Shown here: positions 34,801-45,083 of the stretch, piece after piece
Numbering within the stretch: the stretch's first letter is position 1
How the letters are laid out: each line of letters opens with the position of its first letter
Source: Cunninghamella blakesleeana
Lineage: Eukaryota > Mucoromycota > Mucoromycetes > Mucorales > Cunninghamellaceae
Direction: 5' to 3'
DNA length: 64,000 bases
Assembly (NCBI GenBank): GCA_017871115.1
Contig: JAFCIZ010000005.1
Coordinates: 558,001 to 622,000 of the forward strand
Notes under the pieces: model-generated
Database searches by the model: none
What the model saw: the letters and a program-made list of their open reading frames with translations, nothing else
What the model was told of the DNA's origin: nothing
Program-made: the position numbers and the translations under genes

Positions 34801-36882
34801 TTAATGATGGCAATGACCTTTCCTATCAACAACAGCACGAAGTATTAGAACGTTGGATGAAAAACGATGAAGTTACCATGTGGCCATTAGCAGTACGTTT
34901 AAAAGCACATAAAAAATGGGCAGCTTTAAGAAGAAGAGAATATGAAAAGCAACTGAATACTTTGATTGATGAATATAACAAAACAACTGTTGATATACGT
35001 AAAAAGACTGTATTGAACGATGCCAAAATTTGTAAAGAAAATCGTGTCATTGGAATGACTAGCACTGCAGCTGTAAATAAGAAATAGAAATAAAAAAAAA
35101 ATTAAGATGATCAATTATAATTCATTTTATATATGTATTGTATCTTTAAATCAATATTCTTTTTATTTCTGTTTTTTTAAAAAAAAATTAATTTTATAGG
35201 CAAAATATCGTGACTTATTAGAAGAAGTTCAGCCAACGGTTATTATTGTAGAAGAAGCTGCTGAAATGTTGGAATCTCATATAGTAGCTGCATTAACAAA
35301 TTCATTGCAGCATTTAATCTTGATCGGGTAATTATAAAAAATAAAGGGAAAAAAAAAGATTTATCCATTTTATTAATAAGCAGTTATCATTTGATTAAAA
35401 CTCATTTTGAATTTTTTTTATCTTTCTATTTTTATTAATCAAAAAGGGATCATCAACAACTTCGACCTAGTACAGCAGTACATGCTTTATCAGAATATCA
35501 TCGCCTTAATGTATCACTCTTTGAAAGACTAGTTCTCAATGATTTCCCATATACAAGATTATCACATCAACGTCGTATGCGACCAGATATTCGTAGTTTA
35601 ATTGACCCGATTTATAGCAATCCACCTTTACTTGATCATGAACATGTATTGAAATATCCAGATATATCTGGCATGGCTCAAAATACCTATTTTTTGGCAC
35701 ATGAAGAAGAAGAAACTCATGTCGCTGATACAGCTTCTAAAAGTAATATTCATGAAGCACAGATGACAGCCAAATTATCGGTATATTTATTATTACAAGG
35801 GTATCGTCCTGAACACATTACCATTATCACTATGTATTCTGGCCAACGAGCAGAAATCAAAAGACAATTAAGAGCGGAAAGAAGAATTGGGTATGATCCC
35901 TCTGCTATTCAAGTTAGTAGTGTTGATGGATATCAAGGTGAAGAAAATGAAATCATAATTGTCTCTTTGGTTAGAAGTAATACGCATGGTCAAATTGGAT
36001 TCTTAAAAGTAGCAAATCGTGTCTGTGTAGCTTTATCTCGAGCAAAACGTGTAAGTATTCTTTTTTTTTAAAAAAAAAAAAAAAAAAAAAAAGAAAAAGG
36101 GAGAAAAAGAGCAGAATGGAAAGGAAAAAAAGAAAAGTTTATATAAAATCTGTGGGAGAAGTTTAATAATAAATATAAGAATATTTTAATTGTTGTACAT
36201 AAAAATAAATATCTATTCTTGTTCTTTTTTTCCCACAAATAAAATAAAAGGTTTCATACTAATCATTATTTATTTTTTTGTATTCTTTTTTTTGAAAAAA
36301 ATCCAGGGCTGTTACATATTTGGTAATGCAAGGCTATTATGTGAAAAAAGTGAATTATGGAATGAAATCATAGCTAATATGGAAGATGGTGAAAAAGATA
36401 TGATTGGTACGAAGTTAAACTTGAAGTGTGCACAACATGGAACTATTACAAAAGTACAATGGCCAGTTGATTTTACTGAAACTCAAGAAGGTGGATGTAA
36501 ACGTATATGTGGAAGAGTATTAGATTGCGGCCATCAAGTAATGGAATAAAAAAAGAAAGAAAGAAAAAGGATAAAATGTAAATACGCATATATTCATCAT
36601 TATATAATATCTATTTTTATTATTAATTTAATTTAGTGTCCATTACAATGTCATACTTACGAACATGACGACGTTCGTTGTAAATCTCAATGTCGCAAAA
36701 TATTTACAACCTGCGGACATTCGTGTACAAAAATGTGTAGCGATGATTGCGGATCATGTACTGTTCAAGTTCGTCTAACCTTATCTTGTGCTCATACTAT
36801 TGAAGGTGATTGTGGAAAATTACGGAGAGAAATTAAAGCACAACAAGGAAAGTGCCCACAATGTTTAAAAATTAAAAAATAA
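31862..36882 (+). CDS. rnhA: SF1 RNA helicase with NF-X1-type zinc finger, right flank of the sex locus
   Basis: Eleven exons: 31862-31926, 32059-32584, 32684-32992, 33110-33137, 33246-33521, 33648-33758, 33859-35072, 35200-35327, 35447-36050, 36307-36537, 36637-36882; 1245 aa. The Walker A motif GPPGTGKS (402-409) is completed across an intron. Motif II is VEEAAEM, motif III GDHQQLRP (also across an intron), motif V VSSVDGYQGEE and motif VI ALSRAKR. This set defines UPF1-like SF1 helicases. A Cys/His-rich end (CPLQCHTYEHDDVRCKSQC, then C-x-C pairs) is an NF-X1-type zinc finger, as in ZNFX1-like proteins. A large acidic, Asn-rich insert lies between motifs I and II. The RNA helicase is the standard partner of the HMG gene in Mucoromycota sex loci. 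Only 182 bp separate it from the HMG stop. Confidence 0.93.
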
Positions 36883-37244
36883 AACCAATATTTTTAACCA
36901 TGGTTTTAAATAATCATATTTGGAAAAAGATATTAAAATAATTTTATTATGAAATAAAAACTTATGTAATTATTGGTTTGATTAGGCAAAAAGATAAAAA
37001 GATAAATTATCTCTCTTTTATTATTGATATGTATTTGTTACACATATATATATATATATTCTCTCATTTCGGTATTTTGAAAATTTAAATTTTAAATTTT
37101 TAAAAAAAGTTTTTATTTTTTTCCTTTTCATATTTTTTTTTTCTCTTTCTCTCTCTTTTTTCCCCACACTTTTTTTTTTTTTAACCCCTCTTATTATTAT
37201 ATTATTTTTAAGAGTATATATATTTATACTTTATTGTTATTGTT
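36883..37244. other. Intergenic region
   Basis: Short 3'/5' spacer between two genes on the same strand; a pyrimidine-rich strip precedes the next start. No gene seen. Confidence 0.45.
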
Positions 37245-40220
37245 ATGCCTTTTGATACAGTAGGACGTCATTCTAAGCGAATAAGAAATGACTTTAGTTA
37301 TATATTTGAAGAATTAGAGGAGGACAATGATACTCCACCTTACCAAGATGCTTCCTTTTTTAATACTTTAAATGATTCACCTTATAATAAAGCTTCAATA
37401 GCAGAAAACTATAATAATTTTTACTCTTCTTCTACTTCTACTGCTGCTGCTACTGCTACTGCTGCTGCTACTTTTAATATTAATAATACTTTTGACTCTT
37501 CACCAATTAGTTTATTACAAAAATCCTATGGTATAAAAACACCTTATAATAATAATAGTAGTAGTACACCAATAAATTCTATAAATACTTTGAAAATCAT
37601 CACAACACCACCCGAAGAAGACGATGATGAAGAAGAAGAAGAAGAAGATAAAACAATAACCAACATGAATAATATGAACTTTTTTAATAACAACAATAAT
37701 AACAACAATAATAATTATAATTTAATACGATCACCTTCATTGTCATCCTGTTCTTCTACTTTAACCTCATCCTCGCCTTCTGTACCTTTTTCAATGTCTC
37801 TTTGCCCTCCTTTATCCATACCCCAATCTATATCACCATCACCATCATCACCTATTGATTTAGAAAGCCTTCATACAGCATTATCGAAATTCCAACTCTC
37901 TTATACAGAAAGCGGAATTCATATGGAAGCCAACATTTCCAATGCTTCTGAATTAAGATCATTATTGGATGCTTTTAAAAAATTATCTTGTACGACAAAT
38001 AATCATCTCTCCACAGCCACCACCACTAGCTACAACATGTCACATGACGACAACTCATCTCATTCTTCTTCTTCCTTTTTTAATGACCCTTTTTCTTTAT
38101 TATCAACCTCACCAATAAAGCAGCATTTTATGGACGATGAAGATAATAATGATGAACAACAACAACAACAACAAAAAAGTAGAAGAAATAGTGTAGTGAT
38201 ATATAGAAATAAATCATGTAAATCAGTCCCTGTAAATTTATTTCAATTAGTCGGATTGTTAGGTCAAGCATTACATACGACACATCATTCTAACCATTAT
38301 GGCGGTACATTAAGACAAATAGCTGATGTCTGTGTAGAAACATTTTTTTCATGTTGGATTCGTTACTCACCTATTTTGAATAAACAAGAATTCATGGCAT
38401 GGTATCATCAACAAGCCAATCCTCAAGACACATTAGTGGTGAATGCACTTTGTTCATTGGTCTTTCGTCATACGGTCACACATCATGGTATTCCTGTTTT
38501 AAACCATTTTTTACATAACCCCGATATGGTCCATGAGCAAGAAGAATTTTATTTCAATCGAGCAAGGGATGCTTTATCGCAATCGTTTGATACACCTGAT
38601 CGATTGACTATTATAGCCTTGGCATTCTTATGTTGTAAAACAGAACCAAGTCGTCGTTTACAATATGGAGGATTGGCTATTTCCTTATTACAACAATTAA
38701 ATATATATCCTCGTATGATTATTTCTTCAGGTTCAACCACTTCACCAAATATGAATGATGATAATGATGATGATAATAATAATAATAATAATAATCTTGA
38801 TACCCTATTATTTAATAATAACACCAACACCAGCATTAATGAAAACAATACTAATAATAATAATAATAATAACATGGATGATGATGAAGATGATAATGAA
38901 GAAGAAGAAATTGGAAATGATATAGCGGCTTATCAACTTGAAATGGATACTCGATTATGGTGGTTTGTATGGCAAATTGATTTTTCGCTCTGGACAGCAG
39001 GATTACCAAAAATAACGCCTTTACTACAATACCCAAATCAACGGTATGATCAAGTTGATGTACCAAGAGTACTTGAACACGAAATTGATGATAATGAAAT
39101 GTCAGTTCATTGTTTCTCTAATGCATTAAAAATATGGAGAACGCAAGGAAACATCATTACTACTTTATATGAACAAGATTCAGAATTAACAAGTGAACAA
39201 CTTGCCTTATTTGATCAACAATTAATGACACTTTATGATGAATTGCCATTATGTTTCAAATTTAACACTAATGATGCTAATGATAATGATAATAATAACA
39301 ACATCGATGACAATCAAACTACAGTACCATGCACTAATCTTCATCAACCACTTCCTTCTAATTTTGGTATTCAACAACACGATGAACAACAACAGCAACG
39401 CGATATTCGTTTTGTGAAAATACGTATTAAATTAGAATATAATGCAAGTCGAATCATTCTTCATCGTTTATTCATACCTGAAGTAGGAGATCCTCGACCT
39501 TCTGAATCCTCTTTACAATCTTTAGGCATCTGTCTCCATGTGGCACTGGATCAGTTGGAAGTGTTGCATATGGCATCAAGACCTGAATTAAAATGCAGTT
39601 TTGATAGGGATGAATTGTGGCGTATTGGAAAACTCTTTTCAACAGCGTTGGACATTTACCGTACTGTCAAAGATCAACATGCATTGAAAACCATTATTGG
39701 GGAATCCATTACTACAAGTATTTTGGAACAAGGACTTGAAAAAGCTTTTGAAATTTTAAAAAGGACCCCTGAAAATATTGTTGGGACTAAAAGCTGGATT
39801 CAATTGGTAGATTTTATTCAAATGGAAATAAAAAGACATCAATTATATTCAAGATCATCCTCCACTTCATCTGCAACAACAACTTTAAAAAATAATAAAA
39901 GTAAAAACAATATAGAATCAAAAAAGAATGGAAAACAAACAGTATCATCATCATCATCGTCAAATCCTCCTCTTTCTATAATTACATTTGATACACCACA
40001 TATAAATAATAATAATAATAATAATAATAAAAATAATTCACCAATATCATCATCATCTACTTCTAAAAAATCATCATCATCTACTATGAACCACTCTAAA
40101 CAATTTACTCAAACGTTTGTTCAAGCAACTGGGCCATTTGAACAAAAAAACCAACCAAGATTTAGATATTTTAATCCAAGAAAAATGAATAAATTTTTAT
40201 TCATTGATGAAAGTCGTTAA
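37245..40220 (+). CDS. Fungal transcription-factor-domain protein without a visible zinc cluster
   Basis: A single 991-aa open frame. The first about 310 residues are low complexity: Asn runs, an Ala/Thr repeat, an acidic (D/E) tract and Ser-rich stretches. From about 330 a fungal transcription-factor homology region is seen: FQLVGLLGQALHTTHHS, ADVCVETFFSCWIRYSPILNKQEFMAWY, then DRLTIIALAFLCCKTE and WWFVWQIDFSLWTAGLPKI, with two Asn/Asp-rich inserts. The end is Ser/Asn-rich. This region usually follows a Zn2Cys6 DNA-binding domain, but no cysteine cluster lies in the N-terminus and I find no upstream exon that supplies one. It may bind DNA through a partner, or the zinc exon is missed. A nuclear regulator by family. 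Confidence 0.8.
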   Translation: MPFDTVGRHSKRIRNDFSYIFEELEEDNDTPPYQDASFFNTLNDSPYNKASIAENYNNFYSSSTSTAAATATAAATFNINNTFDSSPISLLQKSYGIKTPYNNNSSSTPINSINTLKIITTPPEEDDDEEEEEEDKTITNMNNMNFFNNNNNNNNNNYNLIRSPSLSSCSSTLTSSSPSVPFSMSLCPPLSIPQSISPSPSSPIDLESLHTALSKFQLSYTESGIHMEANISNASELRSLLDAFKKLSCTTNNHLSTATTTSYNMSHDDNSSHSSSSFFNDPFSLLSTSPIKQHFMDDEDNNDEQQQQQQKSRRNSVVIYRNKSCKSVPVNLFQLVGLLGQALHTTHHSNHYGGTLRQIADVCVETFFSCWIRYSPILNKQEFMAWYHQQANPQDTLVVNALCSLVFRHTVTHHGIPVLNHFLHNPDMVHEQEEFYFNRARDALSQSFDTPDRLTIIALAFLCCKTEPSRRLQYGGLAISLLQQLNIYPRMIISSGSTTSPNMNDDNDDDNNNNNNNLDTLLFNNNTNTSINENNTNNNNNNNMDDDEDDNEEEEIGNDIAAYQLEMDTRLWWFVWQIDFSLWTAGLPKITPLLQYPNQRYDQVDVPRVLEHEIDDNEMSVHCFSNALKIWRTQGNIITTLYEQDSELTSEQLALFDQQLMTLYDELPLCFKFNTNDANDNDNNNNIDDNQTTVPCTNLHQPLPSNFGIQQHDEQQQQRDIRFVKIRIKLEYNASRIILHRLFIPEVGDPRPSESSLQSLGICLHVALDQLEVLHMASRPELKCSFDRDELWRIGKLFSTALDIYRTVKDQHALKTIIGESITTSILEQGLEKAFEILKRTPENIVGTKSWIQLVDFIQMEIKRHQLYSRSSSTSSATTTLKNNKSKNNIESKKNGKQTVSSSSSSNPPLSIITFDTPHINNNNNNNNKNNSPISSSSTSKKSSSSTMNHSKQFTQTFVQATGPFEQKNQPRFRYFNPRKMNKFLFIDESR

Positions 40221-41334
40221 TATATATATATGTCTTTATTATTATGACCTACCATTACTTTTTATATATATAAAAAAAAAAAAAAAAAATATATGATAAT
40301 TTATATGTATCAGTTATTCTGTATGTTTTATTACTACTATTATTATTATTTCATTCATTCATTTACTTTTTGTATATTATATATATTAAACTATTCTTAT
40401 TATAATTTCCCTTTTTTTTTTTTATTTTTACTTGTAAATATATAATCATGTTTATAAAAATATTAAAGTTTATCTATTTACTTGCTTAATAAAAGAAAAT
40501 ATAAAACAAACATTTTATACATTCTTATCTTTTATACTATTAACTTGTACATACACATACACATACATACATATATACATATATACATATATATATATAT
40601 ATAGAATAATAATGGAAAATAGAAAGAAAAGAAAAGAGCCATAATATGAAATAAAGGTTAGTATAGAGTATTAGCATATAGATAGTGAATAAGATGGATG
40701 ATTCATTACTGATATTAAAATCAAAAGCTCTAAAATAGTCAAACTGGACGATACTCTATTACAAAACATCACCATTATATAAACCATCATCGCTATTTAA
40801 ACACATATATTAACAGCATCATAAACATTTATATTATATAAAACGAATAAAACTATAGGTCGCTTCTTTACCTTTTTTTTACTTTTCGTAAGATGGGCTT
40901 GGGTTTATTTTTGTTATTTTTGTTTTTATATATACATTTCACTAACTAAAAGGCGATTGTTACACCTCAACCATTTATTATTATGAATTTAATATAAAGT
41001 TATAATATTATTTTATTTTTCTTTAAAAAAAAAAGAATATATAATTATATAGTACATGGATGCATACATATATTTATTTAAATAATGACAAAGTAAAAAT
41101 AGCCAAGCTACAAGATGAACCAAATCATTAATTTTCTATTTTTGTAAAAAATGTGTAACCGATTCTGGAGGCGAACTTAGTTCATTTGTTTAAGCTCAGC
41201 TGGTGGATTTTTATTTTTTGTATATATAACCTAATTTTTTTTTCTTTTCTACCCACAGCCGAATTTTTTTTTTCCTTTCCTCTTTCTCTCACTCTTTTTT
41301 TTTTTTTTTACAATATCAAAATTTATAATCACCA
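40221..41334. other. Intergenic region
   Basis: About 1.1 kb between same-strand genes. (AT)n and CATA repeats lie near 40550-40605, with T-rich tracts just before 41335. No gene seen. Confidence 0.45.
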
Positions 41335-42464
41335 ATGTCGATAGATAAATGTTGTTTTTTTATATCATTAAGAAGAGGGACATATCTTATATTTGCTCTT
41401 GATATATTATATGGTATCTTATTCACTATTATATCCATTGCAAGAAATCAAGGTAAGCGAGTTTATCTATATAATTTTTACTATTAGGAAAAAAAGAGGG
41501 CCTGGGTACTAGTTATAAAAAAAAAATGAAAAATAGTGAATTAAAAGAAAAGCATGCAACATATTTATAAGTAAAATAAGAAAAGGAGATTTATATGAAT
41601 GGATGGTTCAAGTAATGGGTTATAAGATGATTAAAAAATAAAAAAATGACAGGTTATTATTATTATTTTATTAAGAAATATAACTATATATATATAAAAA
41701 AAACTATTTTTAAACTCTTGGCTGAAGTTTTTTTTTTTTGGCTTTTTTATTTTTATCTATTTGTTTATTTACCAACTATTGTTATATTACCATTTATTTA
41801 TTTATTTTAATAGCATTTTCAAATACCCTTGGATCGCCCGCTGTATTATGGATTGAGGTGATATTACATATTGGTTATATTATATGGTGTTTATTTGATG
41901 TTTATTTAATATTAAAGGTAATAATAACGGTGGCAATAATGGCAATAGCAATAGAAATGGCAATGAGGATAATAAAAAGAAAAATAAAGACAACTTCATA
42001 CTCATCTTACTATATATATATATATATATATATATCCATATCCATATATTTATTTATTTCCTTGTATATAGGCATCAACAAAATGGTTAGTACGGATACC
42101 TACATTTTATATGATATCATCTGGATCCATGGCATTTTTACAATTTTTATTATTAGTATTAGCGGGTGTGTTTCGATCAAAAGCAATAGAACAATGCAAC
42201 GCGGAAACACAATGGGGAATCGAAGCATGTAGTCATACTACCAACATCACGTATGCTTTAATCGGTACACTTTATGTGATATGGTCTTGTGCTCATATTT
42301 ATTTTTGGTTCGTAGTGCAAGCATTTTCATTAAAAATGGAAGGCCGATTACGTTATTCAGCTTTAAAGGATCAGTATTTACGTGAATGGGATGATAGAAT
42401 GGAAATCAACGGTAATTATATTCCAAGAACAGGTTCAGTTCGAAGTGCTTATAGTGTCGTTTAA
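41335..42464 (+). CDS. Four-TM membrane protein of unknown function
   Basis: Three exons, 41335-41452, 41814-41917, 42072-42464; 204 aa. There are four hydrophobic segments at about residues 16-36, 49-73, 86-108 and 132-156, with a short N-terminus. The TM3-TM4 loop has two cysteines (EQCNAETQWGIEACS) and a possible N-glycosylation site NIT, so it probably faces the lumen or outside. The C-terminal tail of about 45 residues (SLKMEGRLRYSALKDQYLREWDDR...) is hydrophilic and cytosolic. The layout is that of tetraspan/MARVEL-like fungal membrane proteins, but I do not recognise a specific family. Its downstream region is part of a diverged direct repeat (42756-43081 and 43831-44141). Confidence 0.7.
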
Positions 42465-42755
42465 AAAAATAACAACAGCAATAACAAAAACAGTGACAAT
42501 GACAGTAACAGCAATATCAATAAAAATAACAAAAAAAAAAAAACAGTGAATGATCATATAATTATTATTATTATATCAACCAACTTTTTATTCATCAACA
42601 AACACTTGTACAAGCATTTGCTTACTCTCTCACACTCACATATATATATATTTATATATTATATACAATTACAACAACTTTTATTTATCTTTTTTATTTT
42701 TTCAACCTGACGTATTCCCATCTTCACTCTATTTGTACCTTTTTTTATTATTATT

Positions 42756-43081
42756 ATTTCAGCATGATTTTTGTTTCTTATTCTTATTTACTTTTTTAAT
42801 GGTTTTTTTTTTAAAACTACAACTCTAAAAAAAAAATTATTTATGTACATTATATGATCCTTTTATATATTGTTGTATTTCTTATCTATACTTTTACGTA
42901 ATCCTTTATATTTTATACAATAATAATAATAAAACTATATATAAAAAAATGATCACTTTTTTTATTATTAAGGTTTTGATGATAATCAAATATGGAAAAA
43001 TTACTTTATTATTAAAAATAAAAAATATTAGCATTGATCATTATGTGTTTCATCGGTAGAAATGGAATGAAAAATACGTAC
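42756..43081 (+). repeat. Direct repeat copy 1
   Basis: It shares long blocks with 43831-44141, for example ATTATTTATGTACATTATATG, CCTTTTATATATTGTTGTATT, AATAATAATAATAAAACTATAT and AAAATACGTA, with scattered substitutions and small indels. It lies in the presumed 3' region of the four-TM gene. Confidence 0.75.
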
Positions 43082-43830
43082 CTGAATTATTATTTTTAGT
43101 ATATTTAAAACCCAACCTTTTTATTTATAAAAAAACAATAATGTACCAAGCATATATTTAAAAATAAAATGAAGTAAATATTAAAACACTGACCTATTAT
43201 GAGATCATTAAAAGTAAAAATAAAAAAATCTTTTTCTTTTCCTTTTTTAAAAAATCTTAATTGACAAAAAAATGAAAAAATTTTTTTTGTTAAATAGATT
43301 GATTCAATGTATAAAATTCATGCAAATAATATAGAAAAATGTCTTTTCAATATGAAAAGGTTTTTTAAATTTAATTCTAAAATATAGTTATAACAATAAA
43401 CTCTTTAAAAGAAAAAAAAAACTGGAAAAGGAAATGAAAGGTTGTCAAGTAAAAAATGGTTGAAATTATAATAAAAAAAATTCCACTGGAAAAAAATTCA
43501 AACACCGTACATGTTAAAAAGAATTAAAAGCTTGCTCTTTCTTAACTTTTCACTATGAAAGCATTATCTATTAAAACACCACAATATATATTTAATCATT
43601 TGGAAAAAGGTTAAATGACAGTCGTTTGTTCATTTATTTGTAAAAATGGAACCAACTTAATTTGCAACCTTCTTCCTATTTTACTATTGACACTTACTTT
43701 CAACTACGATTACAAACATGTATTCAAATGGCAGAGCAGTAATCTATAAACAATATATCTATCGGCTATTATGATTACTACTCTTATTATTATTATTTTA
43801 TATAATTCATATTAATAAAATTCCTTTTTT

Positions 43831-44141
43831 ATTTCAACATGTTTTTTTTTTTTTACTTTTTAATGGTTTTTTTAAACTACAACTCCAAAAAAAAAAAAAA
43901 AATTATTTATGTACATTATATGGTCCTTTTATATATTGTTGTATTCCTTATTTTATTTATATTTATACGCAATCTTTTATAATAATAATAATAAAACTAT
44001 ATATAAAAAATTGATTACTTTTTTATTATTTAGGTTTTGGTGACAAACAAGTATGGAAAAACCACTTTACTATTAAAAAAAAAAATGCTAGTATTGATTA
44101 TTATATGTTTCATCGATAACAATAAGGCGAAAAATACGTAC
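43831..44141 (+). repeat. Direct repeat copy 2
   Basis: Second, diverged copy of the sequence at 42756-43081, same orientation, about 1.07 kb downstream. The DNA between the copies is not obviously repeated. It could reflect a partial duplication of a gene's 3' region, or two copies of an unknown element. Confidence 0.75.
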
Positions 44142-44413
44142 AGTATTTTCATCTCAAATTGTCATAAAACTTAAAATTGCTTGGCCACTTTTTTTTTTTT
44201 AATCTGGAAGAGATGAAAAAAACTTTAGCTTTTCAAATAATACCAAAATGTTTAAGATAAAAAAAAACTATAGTTTTTCAAATAGCGCTAAAATTTTCAA
44301 TGTAAAAAAAAACGTTACTTTCTTTTATCTTTTCTTTTCACTCTTTTATTCTTTTTTTATTTTATATATTTATATATTACTCCAAGTCCTTATCACAAAA
44401 AAAACAATAATTA

Positions 44414-44650
44414 ATGAATTTAAATATAACCAGGGAACAGGCAATCTGCATTCTTTTCTGCGAAGAATATAATGAGGAAAATAAAACCAAGTTAGTTAAA
44501 AGAATTGACGAATTTAAAGACATTGACATTTGCTATGAAAAAGATCCATGCAAGCCCATTTTAATGTCATTAACTAGAATTTATGGATATCCATCATCTT
44601 ATCATAAATACACGGAAAGATCAGTAGTTGTAAATAGTAATAAAGGATAA
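44414..44650 (+). CDS. Hypothetical small protein (78 aa)
   Basis: An open frame that looks coding: balanced Glu/Lys/Asp use, four cysteines, and little of the A/T-tract bias seen in spurious frames nearby. It starts MNLNITREQAICILFCEEY and includes CYEKDPCKPILMSLTRIYGYP. No signal peptide or membrane segment. I do not recognise it. It could be a whole small gene, or one exon of a relic left by the duplication just upstream. Confidence 0.35.
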   Translation: MNLNITREQAICILFCEEYNEENKTKLVKRIDEFKDIDICYEKDPCKPILMSLTRIYGYPSSYHKYTERSVVVNSNKG

Positions 44651-45083
44651 GCAAATGAACTATAGTTGAGTAAGTAAACTTTATATATATATATATATTA
44701 ATGGTAGTTTTATCTAATTTGTAAATGAATTTTTTACAGAATAATTCCTTAATTGCAAAAGTATATATTCAAATATATATTAAAAATAAAAATAAAAAAC
44801 TCTATAGCTAGCAACTCTAACTGACCATCTCATTATTTTAAAAAAAAAACAACATAAACATATTATCATCAATCCCTTCCCTTCTATATATATGTGATTG
44901 ATTATTATACAAAGATTTTACAAACAGTTTATTTTCTTTATTTTAAAAAAAATTACTTTTATAAAAAAATTACGAAATAAATATGACATATAATAAAAAT
45001 AAATAATAATATTAATAAAATAAAATAATAATACGTAATAGTAAAGGCGATATATAATGAAATGAAATGAAAATAAATAATAT
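44651..45083. other. Convergent intergenic region
   Basis: A/T tracts between the small plus-strand frame and the 3' end of the transporter gene. Nothing else seen. Confidence 0.45.

Larger units (their letters stand above)
42465..44413. other. Intergenic region with a diverged direct repeat
   Basis: It contains two copies of an about 0.3-kb sequence and a short tandem motif near 44215-44310, where ACTTTAGCTTTTCAAATA and ACTATAGTTTTTCAAATA recur about 50 bp apart. No intact gene seen. Confidence 0.5.
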
